From NCBI GenBank assembly GCA_023423335.1, contig JAFAFU010000034.1, positions 1-46,163 on the forward strand: a DNA stretch of 46,163 nucleotides. The letters are read 5' to 3'. The notes under the pieces are model-generated. The model was not told where the DNA came from. It worked only from the letters and a program-made list of their open reading frames with translations, and did not search any database. Both the position numbers and the translations under genes were made by a program. Each line of letters begins with the position of its first letter. Position 1 is the first letter of the stretch. This document shows, in pieces, positions 24,379 to 33,213 of the stretch. The DNA comes from Bacillota bacterium. Lineage in GTDB: Bacteria; Bacillota; Clostridia; Lachnospirales; Lachnospiraceae.

Positions 24379-26277
24379 TTATTCTTGTGTCTCTTCTGTC
24401 CGGGTCCCCTCTACTGCCGCTTCTTCAGGAAGGCCTTTCACTTCCCGGTAGATCTTCATGAATTCCTCTCCGGTTATCGTTTCCTTATTGATGAGATACT
24501 CTGCAATTCTATCCATAACCTCCCGGTTATCCTTAAGAAGTGCTTCCGCTTTCCCATAACAATCCTTAAGGATGGCCATAACTTCCTTATCAATCTCCGC
24601 GGCCGTCTCATCACCGCAGTTTAGCACCGGTCTGCCGTCCAGATATTTGCTCTCTATGGATTCAAGACCCATCAGCCCGAATTTCTCCGACATACCATAT
24701 TGCGTTACCATAGCTCTGGCCAGAGAGGTGGCCTTCTCTATATCATTGGAGGCACCGGTGGTAATGGAGTCAAATACCAGCTTCTCGGCTGCACGGCCCC
24801 CATACAGGGTTACAATGCGGGTCAGGATCTCCTCCTGGCTCATCAGATATTTCTCTTCTTCCGGAACCTGCATGACATAGCCGAGGGAGCCCATCGTTCT
24901 GGGAACGATCGTAATCTTCTGCACCGGCTCCGCATGCTTCTCTAAGGCAGTGACCAATGCATGACCAACCTCATGATAAGCAACGATCTTCTTCTCTTCC
25001 TTACTGAGAATCCGGTCTTTCTTCTCTTTGCCGGCGATTACCACTTCAACGGATTCAAACAGATCATCCTGAGTCACTACGGTTCTGCCCTGCTTTACCG
25101 CCAGGATGGCCGCTTCGTTGATCATATTGGCAAGATCGGAACCCACAGCACCGCTGGTAGCACGGCCGATGGCTTCCAGATCTACGGAATCATGCATCAG
25201 AACGTTCTTGGAATGTACCTTAAGAATATCCACACGACCTTTTAAGTCCGGTTTATCTACGATAATTCTGCGGTCAAAGCGCCCCGGACGAAGCAGCGCC
25301 TTATCCAGTACCTCCGGACGGTTGGTCGCACCAAGCACAACAAGACCCTTCGAGGAATCGAAGCCATCCATATTGGAAAGCAGCTGGTTCAAGGTCTGCT
25401 CCCGCTCGTCGTTGCCGCCGCCATAGTGGGAGTCCCTGCTCTTACCGATCGCATCAATCTCATCGATAAAAATAATACAGGGGGCGGTTTGCTGCGCCTG
25501 CTTGAATAAATCCCTTACACGGGAAGCACCGACACCGACAAACATTTCCACAAAATCAGAACCGGACAGGGAAAAGAACGGGACCTTCGCTTCCCCTGCT
25601 ACTGCCTTCGCCAGCAAGGTTTTACCGGTTCCCGGAGGTCCCACCAGCAGCGCACCCTTCGGCAGCTTTGCGCCGATGCGGGTGTATTTTGCCGGGTTAT
25701 GAAGGAAATCTACGATTTCCGTTAAGGATTCCTTCGCTTCCTCCTGGCCTGCCACATCCTTAAAAGTAACGCCGGTCTGTTTCTCAACATAAACCTTGGC
25801 ATTACTCTTACCTACTCCCATAACACCGCCGCTGTTCTTTGATATGGCTTTAAACAGAAACCACATGACAACATAGATCAGTATAAACGGCAACAGCATG
25901 GAGATAATACTGTCCAGGATAGAATTCCTGTTATCTACAACCTGCTGATTGAACGTTATCTTCGCCTCATTCAGCCGGGTGACCAGCTGCGGATCATCGA
26001 TCCTCCCGGTATAATAAGTAATATCATAGCTTGAGTTCGGCTGTACCAGGGGAACAAATTTGATTTTATCCGTCTGGACCTCCACTGATTTTATTTCCTT
26101 ATTCTCAATCATATCCAGGAATTCATTGTAGGTCTTCTCAATGTTGGTACTTTCCTTAATCTGATCTGAAAGCATGGTATACATATAAAAAATGAACAAT
26201 GCCGATATCAAAGTAATGATAATCGCAGTTCGGTTCGGCAAACCGTTTTTATTCGGTTTATTGTTGTTATTATCCAT
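24379..26277 (-). CDS. ftsH: ATP-dependent zinc metalloprotease FtsH
   Basis: A hexameric AAA+ protease of the inner membrane that degrades misfolded membrane proteins and some regulators. The 632-residue protein has an N-terminal helix (about 17-34), an external region and a second helix (about 120-140). The AAA module has Walker A GPPGTGKT (about 218), Walker B CIIFIDEID and the second region of homology NRPEVLDKALLRPGRFDRR. The peptidase domain has the zinc motif HEVGH, where most family members have HEAGH. The third zinc ligand Asp is likely in the SNDIEKA segment. The C-terminal tail is Glu/Thr-rich. Confidence 0.96.
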   Translation of the reverse strand: MDNNNNKPNKNGLPNRTAIIITLISALFIFYMYTMLSDQIKESTNIEKTYNEFLDMIENKEIKSVEVQTDKIKFVPLVQPNSSYDITYYTGRIDDPQLVTRLNEAKITFNQQVVDNRNSILDSIISMLLPFILIYVVMWFLFKAISKNSGGVMGVGKSNAKVYVEKQTGVTFKDVAGQEEAKESLTEIVDFLHNPAKYTRIGAKLPKGALLVGPPGTGKTLLAKAVAGEAKVPFFSLSGSDFVEMFVGVGASRVRDLFKQAQQTAPCIIFIDEIDAIGKSRDSHYGGGNDEREQTLNQLLSNMDGFDSSKGLVVLGATNRPEVLDKALLRPGRFDRRIIVDKPDLKGRVDILKVHSKNVLMHDSVDLEAIGRATSGAVGSDLANMINEAAILAVKQGRTVVTQDDLFESVEVVIAGKEKKDRILSKEEKKIVAYHEVGHALVTALEKHAEPVQKITIVPRTMGSLGYVMQVPEEEKYLMSQEEILTRIVTLYGGRAAEKLVFDSITTGASNDIEKATSLARAMVTQYGMSEKFGLMGLESIESKYLDGRPVLNCGDETAAEIDKEVMAILKDCYGKAEALLKDNREVMDRIAEYLINKETITGEEFMKIYREVKGLPEEAAVEGTRTEETQE

Positions 26278-26384
26278 TCAGCCCTCCTATCCGTTTTTCT
26301 ATATCTGATTGCAATGAAAGCCAGACTTTCCTGCATTCATAAATTCCCTGTTCCTATATCTTCCATAGTAAAACTGTATATTTC

Positions 26385-26413
26385 ATTATAACCATAGTCT
26401 TACCATAAATCAA
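26385..26413 (-). promoter_or_regulatory. SigA-type promoter of ftsH
   Basis: TTGATT (26413-26408), 17-base spacer and perfect TATAAT (26390-26385) on the minus strand. Start near 26378, giving a leader of about 100 bases. Confidence 0.65.
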
Positions 26414-26539
26414 TTAAATTGTTCTTAAAATTCTGTGTCTAAAATGTGTGTAAGGGAGCTGCAATCTCATTAGATTTTGTTTAATTTCTGTGATTCGGAA
26501 TATATGATCATAATATATAATTACGACTTTTGTTATATT

Positions 26540-26604
26540 TGACAACCGGTAAGGTCTGTTGTATACTAAGGTATTGTTAAAAGAAATCAAAATATTATAT
26601 AATT
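26540..26604 (+). promoter_or_regulatory. Two tandem promoters for pyrG
   Basis: P1 is TTGACA (26540-26545), 17 bases, TATACT (26563-26568). P2 is TTGTTA (26575-26580), 18 bases, TATAAT (26599-26604). They would start near 26575 and 26611. P1 is the better match. They are divergent from the ftsH promoter about 130 bases away. Confidence 0.65.
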
Positions 26605-26610
26605 TAATCC

Positions 26611-26717
26611 AGCAAGGGAGCCGGAACTGGTTTAAGGTCCACCAAAAGGATCGTGCGGATGTCCCTGCCCAAAAACGCCTTAGACCAAGGAATATCTTTG
26701 GTCCCTGGCTTTTTTTG
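26611..26717 (+). promoter_or_regulatory. pyrG leader attenuator with competing helices
   Basis: TGGTTTAAGG (26629-26638) can pair with CCTTAGACCA (26679-26688): 10 bp with one wobble. The second partner is also the 5' strand of the terminator hairpin at 26678-26717, so the two structures exclude each other. AGCC at 26620-26623 can also pair with GGCT next to the T run. The 38-base loop between the antiterminator arms would be the sensor. I do not recognise a known riboswitch or a T-box. Confidence 0.6.
26678..26717 (+). terminator. Intrinsic terminator in the pyrG leader
   Basis: GACCAAGGA pairs with TCTTTGGTC (9 bp including wobble), supported by outer GCC/GGC, and is followed by seven T residues (26711-26717). 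It lies 94 bases before the pyrG start, so transcription must pass it to express pyrG. Confidence 0.8.
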
Positions 26718-26810
26718 TGCATAAATCAAATTGAATGATTTATCATAATACTAATTTAATTCTATGAAAATCACTGTAATAAAATCACACATGAAGGAGG
26801 AGGAAGTGGA

Positions 26811-28427
26811 ATGGCAGTAAAATATGTATTTGTTACAGGCGGCGTTGTCTCCGGTCTGGGAAAGGGTATCACTGCGGCATCTCTGGGCAGGCTGCTGAAA
26901 GCTCGCGGTTATCGGGTTACCATGCAGAAATTCGATCCTTATATCAATATCGATCCCGGAACAATGAACCCGATTCAGCATGGCGAGGTATTCGTGACGG
27001 ATGATGGTGCTGAAACGGACCTGGATCTGGGGCACTATGAAAGATTTATCGATGAAAGCCTGAACAAGAAATCCAATGTTACGACCGGTAAAATATATTG
27101 GTCGGTCCTCTCCAAGGAAAGACGGGGAGATTTCGGCGGCGGTACCGTTCAGGTCATCCCGCACATTACAAACGAAATCAAGAGCCGTTTTTATACAAAT
27201 TATGAAAGCTCGGAAACCCATATTGCCATCATTGAAGTGGGAGGTACGGTCGGTGATATCGAGAGCCAGCCCTTCCTGGAGGCGATCAGACAGTTTCGTG
27301 TGGATATGGGGGACCATAATGTTATCCTGATTCATGTTACTTTAATTCCCTATTTGAAGGCCTCCGGTGAAATGAAGACGAAGCCGACCCAGGCCAGCGT
27401 CAAGGAGTTGCAGGGTATGGGAATCCGGCCGGATATCATCGTCTGCAGAACCGAACATGCACTGGAGCCGGGAATCAAGGACAAAATAGCTCTGTTCTGT
27501 AATGTTCCCAGTACCAATGTGCTTCAAAATCTGGATGTAGAGTACTTATATGAGGCTCCTCTCGCTTTGGAACAGGAGCATCTGGCGGATGTTGCCCTGG
27601 AGTGCCTTCATCTGCCCTGCCCTAAGCCGGATTTATCCGATTGGGAGGAGATGGTCCAGGCTCTTAAACATCCACGGGGCGAAGTGTGCGTAGCCCTGGT
27701 GGGAAAATATACACAGCTCCATGACGCTTACATCTCCGTGGTGGAATCCCTGAAGCATGGTGCCGTTGCCCATAATATCTCCATCAATATTAAATGGATT
27801 CCTTCCGAAACCGTCACCGCAGATAATGCCGGGGAGCTCCTGGGGGATGTGGACGGGATTTTAGTCCCGGGAGGCTTCGGTGACCGTGGAATTGAAGGTA
27901 AAATAAATGCCATCCGCTATGCCAGAGAGCATCGGATTCCATTTCTGGGACTGTGCTTAGGCATGCAGCTGGCAATTATAGAATTCTCAAGAAATGTGAT
28001 CGGATATCAGGATGCCCATAGCATGGAGTTGGATCCTGCCACTACCCATCCGGTCATCCATCTGATGCCCGAACAGGACGGTATCGAAGATATCGGCGGA
28101 ACCTTAAGACTTGGCTCCTATCCCTGCGTATTGGATGAAACCACAAAGGCCTATGAACTGTACGGTGAAAAAATCATTCACGAACGTCATCGTCACCGTT
28201 ATGAGGTAAACAATGTATACCGTAAGGATTTTACCGATTATGGGCTGAAGCTCTCCGGTCTGTCTCCGGACGGCAGAATTGTTGAGATGATTGAGCTGGC
28301 CGAGCATCCCTGGTTTTTGGCAACACAGGCACATCCGGAATTTAAATCCAGACCGAATAAACCCCATCCCCTATTTTGCGGCTTTGTCGGAGCAGCTCTT
28401 ACCTTTCGGGGAAAAAGCCGAGGATAA
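26811..28427 (+). CDS. pyrG: CTP synthase
   Basis: Converts UTP to CTP using ATP and glutamine. The 538-residue enzyme has the full two-domain form. The N-terminal synthetase domain (1-270) contains TGGVVSGLGKGI (residues 9-20) and the metal site near residue 70. The C-terminal class I glutaminase domain has the oxyanion loop PGGFGDRG, nucleophile Cys in GLCLGMQ (about 382), and the His-Glu pair in QAHPEFKSRP (about 510). The ATG lies after GGAGGAGGAAGTGGA. Its 3' end overlaps the convergent lspA-like gene by 57 bases. Confidence 0.97.
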   Translation: MAVKYVFVTGGVVSGLGKGITAASLGRLLKARGYRVTMQKFDPYINIDPGTMNPIQHGEVFVTDDGAETDLDLGHYERFIDESLNKKSNVTTGKIYWSVLSKERRGDFGGGTVQVIPHITNEIKSRFYTNYESSETHIAIIEVGGTVGDIESQPFLEAIRQFRVDMGDHNVILIHVTLIPYLKASGEMKTKPTQASVKELQGMGIRPDIIVCRTEHALEPGIKDKIALFCNVPSTNVLQNLDVEYLYEAPLALEQEHLADVALECLHLPCPKPDLSDWEEMVQALKHPRGEVCVALVGKYTQLHDAYISVVESLKHGAVAHNISINIKWIPSETVTADNAGELLGDVDGILVPGGFGDRGIEGKINAIRYAREHRIPFLGLCLGMQLAIIEFSRNVIGYQDAHSMELDPATTHPVIHLMPEQDGIEDIGGTLRLGSYPCVLDETTKAYELYGEKIIHERHRHRYEVNNVYRKDFTDYGLKLSGLSPDGRIVEMIELAEHPWFLATQAHPEFKSRPNKPHPLFCGFVGAALTFRGKSRG

Positions 28428-28853
28428 TAAAACCAGCAGGGAGCCCAGGAAGATAAACATATCGGACAGGTTAAATACGACTGTTTTCAAGCCCTTACAG
28501 TTAAAGCTGAAATAATCCACGACATACCCGCGCTTTATACGGTCATAGACATTGCTGATTGCACCGCCGAGGCAGAAGGATAAACCCAACTTCAACAGCT
28601 TATTGTGCTTCCCGGGTAACAGGATTGTGAATACGAGCAGCAGGCAACCGAGCATTACGGAAGACAGTTTCTTTACCAGGTGCGCCTTGTCCTGCATGAA
28701 ATTTAAAAACATGCCGCGGTTATACTGCTTCTTCAGGATAATCTTCCCCATTAGAATTTCCTTCTTGTCACCGATTTGCAGATTGTGTTCGATATAGTTC
28801 TTGATTTTGCATTCAAGAAGAACGATTGCCGCAATTATCAGGATATACAACAT
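28371..28853 (-). CDS. Signal peptidase II-like protein (divergent LspA)
   Basis: A 160-residue membrane protein with about four hydrophobic helices. It matches the lipoprotein signal peptidase aspartyl protease family. The Asp of LGGAISNVYDR with the following VVDYF, and the second catalytic Asp in FNLSDMFIFLG, are both present. The first conserved block is altered: NRGMFLNF instead of the usual N-x-G-[AV]-[AS]-[FW]-G. It should cut lipoproteins at the lipidated Cys, but the divergence leaves room for a special substrate. The ATG at 28853 follows GGAGG by 7 bases; an ATG at 28874 is a poorer start. Confidence 0.8.
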   Translation of the reverse strand: MLYILIIAAIVLLECKIKNYIEHNLQIGDKKEILMGKIILKKQYNRGMFLNFMQDKAHLVKKLSSVMLGCLLLVFTILLPGKHNKLLKLGLSFCLGGAISNVYDRIKRGYVVDYFSFNCKGLKTVVFNLSDMFIFLGSLLVLLSSAFSPKGKSCSDKAAK

Positions 28854-28903
28854 CTCTACTCCTCCTTCATTCACGAAGCCTGTCTGACTTCGAATATTTT
28901 ATC

Positions 28904-28934
28904 AATGGGGCTGCCACAGGCATCCCCATTTTTT
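28904..28934 (+). terminator. Plus-strand terminator beyond the lspA-like gene
   Basis: AATGGGG pairs with CCCCATT, inner GCC/GGC with ACA loop, then TTTTTT on the plus strand only. The nearest plus-strand gene is pyrG, ending almost 480 bases earlier. On the minus strand there is no T run. Confidence 0.65.
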
Positions 28935-28959
28935 ATGAATATCTTCTGTTCTTCAAGTA

Positions 28960-29877
28960 TCAACCGGTTTCCAGAGTTTTAGACCACGGAATGAAGCTTT
29001 CCATTATTTCCCTTCCTGCCTGGTTCCTGATATTCTGGAAGGACGGGTAATGGATCAGAAATTTCTCCGCTTCCGATAATCCCTGTAATCGTTGTTTAAG
29101 CTTCGTGTGCTCCGGATCGTAATACAGCTTCAGCCTGCTATTTTCCAGCAGCCCCGTCACATCACGGAACGCGCAGGATAGCTTCAGTACATTCAGATCG
29201 GCTTCATAAACCTCAAGAACCGCCTCAGGCGCCAAATCCAGCAGCACCTCCGCATGATATCCCATCCCGAAGCCATAGAGGATATAGGTATTTATATTCC
29301 TTTGGTACCAGTAACCAGCCAGCTGCAGGGCCTCCGAATAGATTCTGCTGTTCGTATGCATATAAAACTCTGAACCGCCGTTCTGTGCGGACAGCGTCAT
29401 CAGGCCGGTTGATGTAAACTCCACCCGGTAGCCGCCCTCCAGCAGCACTCCGGGATTGATATCCTCCAGGCCGTCTTCCGGAAAGCCGGTCCAGGTCTCC
29501 CCCATCCGTCTGACGTTATTAATATATTTCCCTTCATCAAATACAATTTCCTCCCTGCTGATGATCAGTTCCTGAACCCCGCAAAGAAAGCTGATCAGCT
29601 GAAGCTCTAAGAGGTCTGCCAGCAGGACATAATTCCTCTTCTTCTGGGCATTCAGAATACCGGTCAGCATATCCAGCACAATATCTGTCGTGACCAGATG
29701 AAAATAATCCCTGTCCCTGATAATGGCATCTACGGCTGATTTTATCTGTCCGACGGATGTCGCCACGATGTGGAGCGCATTATCATACTGCTGGTTACGG
29801 AAGTAAAAATTCGCTCTGTCCAGCTCTTTCAACAACAGGATATTTTGGTCAAAGATGTTTCTGATACTTATCGTCAA
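28960..29877 (-). CDS. Maf-like protein lacking the DUF115 domain
   Basis: A 305-residue protein that aligns along its whole length with the N-terminal 300 residues of the Maf/DUF115 protein at 33214-34890. Shared blocks include NYVLLADL-E-Q-I-FL, GY-VEFTS-GL-T, and the Rossmann-like segment YILYGFGMGYH followed by EVYEADLNVLKLSCAFRD. It ends just after the IHYPS block, exactly where the DUF115 domain of the paralogue begins. It starts with TTG, 6 bases after the stop of the GT2-TPR gene, with AGGTGA in front. No decay is visible, so a deliberate single-domain form is more likely than a truncated pseudogene. Role inferred: partner or regulator in sugar transfer to a surface protein. Confidence 0.7.
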   Translation of the reverse strand: MTISIRNIFDQNILLLKELDRANFYFRNQQYDNALHIVATSVGQIKSAVDAIIRDRDYFHLVTTDIVLDMLTGILNAQKKRNYVLLADLLELQLISFLCGVQELIISREEIVFDEGKYINNVRRMGETWTGFPEDGLEDINPGVLLEGGYRVEFTSTGLMTLSAQNGGSEFYMHTNSRIYSEALQLAGYWYQRNINTYILYGFGMGYHAEVLLDLAPEAVLEVYEADLNVLKLSCAFRDVTGLLENSRLKLYYDPEHTKLKQRLQGLSEAEKFLIHYPSFQNIRNQAGREIMESFIPWSKTLETG

Positions 29878-29883
29878 GTCCGC

Positions 29884-30912
29884 TCACCTCATGTTTTCTC
29901 TACACCAGGCAATACCCAGTGCCCGGTATGTTTCCTCCTGCTGCCTGTCCCCCAGACAGCCATAACAATCTGCCAGTCTGTTTAAAGGATAATCCCCGGC
30001 ATAATGGATGTTCAGCTCACACTCCGTCTCATAAGCCGCGTTATAATACCAGACGGATGCTTCCTTATAGTCTCCCAGGCCGAAGAAGTATTCCCCCAGC
30101 TCATAGCATACCTCTGCAGAAGCCTTACCCTCAGCCAGATTTCTCAGACTGTATCTTAAAAGCGCCGTCATATCCTTCTGATATCTGCCGATTTTAGTCA
30201 ATACACATTCATAAATCCTGCGTTCCCGCTCAGTGCAATCTGTATGCTCTTCAAATTCTGTGAAGTAAGGAGCTGCATCCAGAAAATCCTGTTCGCTGCC
30301 GGCAATAAACAATTCTCTGGCATACATCTCATACAGCTTCGGAGACAGTTTTCCCTCTCTTCCGATTACCTTTAGGAAGGTTTTGAAATCCCTGGCTGCA
30401 TGGCTGCTCTGCGGCATATGCATAATCACAACCTCACTGTCATAAACCACAGGGGATAATATGACGCTTTCATGGATCGGGTCTGTGAACCGGAAGGTCC
30501 GCAGCCTTTTATACAGCTTCGGTCGGTATTCCACATCAAAGTTATAGGTTGTATTATATGCCAGCTGATTTGCATATTTCATCTGGACGATATCAATCTC
30601 CGGAAGTAACGTCTGTTTCAAGGCAAGAAAACACTTCCGGTTCTCCTCATCAATCACCTCGTCGGCATCGGCCACATAGATATAATCCATGGTAGCTTTC
30701 GAAAACGATTCGTTCCTGGCTGCCGCAAAATCATCTATCCACGGGAAATCATAGATTTTATCCGTATACCGGGCTGCTACCTGCTTCGTAGCATCCAGAG
30801 AACCCGTATCAACAATGATAATTTCATCTGCAAGTCCCGTAAGGGAATCCAGACAGCGGCCTAAAACCGCTTCCTCATCCTTGACAATCATGCATATACT
30901 GATGGTTATCAT
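29884..30912 (-). CDS. GT2 glycosyltransferase with TPR-like C-terminus
   Basis: A 342-residue cytoplasmic enzyme. Residues 1-210 form a GT-A glycosyltransferase 2 domain: ISICMIVKDEEAVLGRCLDSL at the start, IVDTGSLDAT, FAAARNESF, and the metal-binding VADADEVI (DXD-type) at about 95. Residues 220-340 are helical TPR-like repeats (YELGEYFFGLGDYKEASVWYYNAAY, then LADCYGCLGDRQQEE). This SunS/TPR-GT2 layout is often associated with glycosylation of peptides or proteins. It lies 8 bases after the secreted protein gene and 6 bases before the Maf-like gene, so all three should be one operon. Confidence 0.85.
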   Translation of the reverse strand: MITISICMIVKDEEAVLGRCLDSLTGLADEIIIVDTGSLDATKQVAARYTDKIYDFPWIDDFAAARNESFSKATMDYIYVADADEVIDEENRKCFLALKQTLLPEIDIVQMKYANQLAYNTTYNFDVEYRPKLYKRLRTFRFTDPIHESVILSPVVYDSEVVIMHMPQSSHAARDFKTFLKVIGREGKLSPKLYEMYARELFIAGSEQDFLDAAPYFTEFEEHTDCTERERRIYECVLTKIGRYQKDMTALLRYSLRNLAEGKASAEVCYELGEYFFGLGDYKEASVWYYNAAYETECELNIHYAGDYPLNRLADCYGCLGDRQQEETYRALGIAWCRENMR

Positions 30913-30920
30913 ACTTACTC

Positions 30921-32930
30921 CTATCCGATTATGTCAATGGTAACCGGAATACTCTTGTATTTCACAAAATGCCCCGCCGTTGTGTTATATTCTATTATCG
31001 TCAGATAACTGCCCTCGGTTACCGCTATATCAGCCCCCGGAGTATATGACGTCGCACCGGCATGATTGGAGATAAAGTCATCCGTATATACCCTGCCCTC
31101 CATGGAAGCCGATGTAATCAAATAAGCATATGCATTACCGGCTCCGGTTGAGCTTACGATATTCACCTTGGTCATACCGGCCGCTGATCCCTTAAGGGGA
31201 GTTACCGTCAGGGCGGCTGCCAGCGTCGGATTCTTTATGGTCAGTTTCACTGAGGTCTTATCCACAGAACCGTTCGCAAAGGTTATCGCCAGAGCCCTGC
31301 TGGCGCTGCTTGGCATAGTCTCAAGGGATTCCTGTTTCAGCTTAACCCTTAAGGTATATTCTACATCCGTATCAAAGGGATTTTCTTCTGTAATAGCAGG
31401 TAATATCTCCTGTTCAAAATCAATTGTTCTGGTACCGAGCTTGATGGTATTGATCTTTGTTTCATACGCATCTCTTCCGACGGAATTCAGCTTAACATCG
31501 AATTCTACCTGATTGGAAGCCAGCGAAAGGACCTTAACATAGGTAAAGCTATCCTTTTCCACAACAGGAATGGAAGGATATTTAATATCATACGTCAAAA
31601 CTGTTGATGCCAGCTTATATCCAACTGCGTCCACCGTTTTGGTTGCTTCCTTGGATTTAATCTCCTTTTGTCTGATGTAGAGCCTACCGCCGTCCACAGC
31701 CTTGCTGCCAAGTATTTTAACATCCGTTCCCTTGGTGATAGAGGACCAGACAGCCTTTGTCACATCAAAATCCTCACCGGGTTTTACGACCGTGTACTCG
31801 AACGGATTCTTTACGGAGGCCGACGGAATGGCGACCACCAAAGTCTTGTTGCCGCTGTAGGACACATAGATGTCGGTATTCGTAGCGGGTGCATTGGCAG
31901 GGGCCTTACCCCTTACTATATCTGAAACCGTACTGAGGTCTGTTTGTTCACCCAGGTCGATTTCCGTAATTTTGGAGGCTGCTGTCTTCGAGGTTGCATA
32001 ATCTCTGATTTCCAGGAACATGGCCGGGAACGGATCCGTGATACCGTCATATTCATAGCCCAGGCTCTTAGCTATGTCCGTCAGGGATAACTTCTTGACG
32101 GTCCTGTCCGTTACTTTAATCCAATCTGTTTTATTTGCGCCGATTTGAACACGGTATTCCTTGCCATATCTGATATCCGCAGTAAACCGGATACCATCGA
32201 TACCGACTACTATAGCCGTTGCCTTCCTGGCAATCTTAACCTTAACCTCCGCGCTGCTGCGCCTTCCGTAATAGCCGTCCGGATAATGGGTGACTCCGCC
32301 TGCATCTACCCAGGTCTCATCATTCACCGCGGAAATTCTGAAATAAAGATCCGTTCCTTTGATCTGGTATTTTTCCAGCTGTGCTACCGTCAGCAGATCA
32401 ATGTCTTTCCATTTCCCGCCTTCCCCCTTCTTCCATTCCAGATCGTCGAAGGTAATTGGGTTTGCTCCGGTTCCTGCGGTCGTCATAATGTTTAATAACG
32501 ATGCAATCGGGGCATTTTTCGGCAGGGAATTGATATTCGCATAATTAATCGTAATGTCCAGCTTGGTGGTCCGCTGGGGCAGGACAATCCGGACCTGGGA
32601 AGCGGAGGGATCATCCCCGCCCTTTATCTTAAGGATATTTTCCATGGAGGCGGAAACCCAGGAGAAATCCAGTCTTGTGGTTGCACCGTCATCGGCGGGC
32701 ATTACCTCCCAGATCTCCTTTGCTGCATCGATTTCCGTAGCAAAATAAATCTTGGTATTCCCGTTATTGTTGAGAACAATTTCCTCTTCCTCATAATCCA
32801 CCGTATTGACGGTAACCGGAGCTGCTACTTCGGCTGCAAAAGCTATACCGCCCTGCAGAAAGAAGAGTCCCGAAAACAGGAGCCCCGCCCCCAGGAATAG
32901 CTTTGCTCTACTAATGTGCGATTTCTTCAT
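30921..32930 (-). CDS. Large secreted surface protein, unknown family
   Basis: A 669-residue exported protein. Signal peptide: KKSHISRAKLFLGAGLLFSGLFF, cleavage near AFAAEVA (about residue 33). The mature part is rich in Thr, Ser, Ala, Lys and beta-branched residues with many short beta-strand patterns and is poor in Cys. It has no SLH, LPXTG, lipobox or C-terminal membrane helix. I do not recognise a family. Abundant Ser/Thr and the tightly linked glycosyltransferase and Maf-like genes suggest it is the protein they modify, possibly an S-layer-like protein. The ATG follows GGAGG by 7 bases. Upstream 32931-33213 (283 bp) holds only a GCCGATAT octamer (33038-33045) and the terminator of the next gene. 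Confidence 0.75.
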   Translation of the reverse strand: MKKSHISRAKLFLGAGLLFSGLFFLQGGIAFAAEVAAPVTVNTVDYEEEEIVLNNNGNTKIYFATEIDAAKEIWEVMPADDGATTRLDFSWVSASMENILKIKGGDDPSASQVRIVLPQRTTKLDITINYANINSLPKNAPIASLLNIMTTAGTGANPITFDDLEWKKGEGGKWKDIDLLTVAQLEKYQIKGTDLYFRISAVNDETWVDAGGVTHYPDGYYGRRSSAEVKVKIARKATAIVVGIDGIRFTADIRYGKEYRVQIGANKTDWIKVTDRTVKKLSLTDIAKSLGYEYDGITDPFPAMFLEIRDYATSKTAASKITEIDLGEQTDLSTVSDIVRGKAPANAPATNTDIYVSYSGNKTLVVAIPSASVKNPFEYTVVKPGEDFDVTKAVWSSITKGTDVKILGSKAVDGGRLYIRQKEIKSKEATKTVDAVGYKLASTVLTYDIKYPSIPVVEKDSFTYVKVLSLASNQVEFDVKLNSVGRDAYETKINTIKLGTRTIDFEQEILPAITEENPFDTDVEYTLRVKLKQESLETMPSSASRALAITFANGSVDKTSVKLTIKNPTLAAALTVTPLKGSAAGMTKVNIVSSTGAGNAYAYLITSASMEGRVYTDDFISNHAGATSYTPGADIAVTEGSYLTIIEYNTTAGHFVKYKSIPVTIDIIG

Positions 32931-33165
32931 ATGATTACCTCCATCCTATGTATATCAAAAAGATTACCGTTCCAAGTAATGTTTCTTCCCTGTCCGATCA
33001 GAAATAACAGAATCCTATATTATTACCGTTATTATAAATATCGGCTGATTAAGTATATTCATAAACCTTTCATATAATATTTTATTTCATTTTTGTGATA
33101 AAAACAAGGAAAAGCAGCCGAAATGATACTGTTTTACAGAAAAAATCAAAAAGATGATATAAGAA

Positions 33166-33204
33166 AAACCGGTGTCATATGTTACCATATAAATTCACCG
33201 GTTT
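33166..33204 (-). terminator. Terminator after the full-length Maf gene
   Basis: A perfect 9-bp stem AAACCGGTG/CACCGGTTT with a 21-base loop is followed on the minus strand by TTTTTCTTATAT. It begins 9 bases after the Maf stop codon. Confidence 0.7.
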
Positions 33205-33213
33205 ATTACCTTC

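Noticed and set aside
26611..26717. T-box, SRP RNA or 6S RNA in the pyrG leader
   Set aside because: No AGGGTGG-type T-box sequence, no GGAAGGAAGCAG-type SRP tip, and too short for 6S RNA. The alternative helices fit an attenuator better.
26751..27335. 194-residue minus-strand frame opposite pyrG
   Set aside because: It lies antisense to a complete CTP synthase, covers its leader and 5' part and shows no domain or signal features. It is a shadow of the coding frame.
33038..33045. SigD (flagellar) promoter for the 669-residue protein
   Set aside because: The -10 octamer GCCGATAT is exact on the minus strand, but no TAAA lies 15 bases upstream, so it may be chance. Worth remembering because of the Maf genes.
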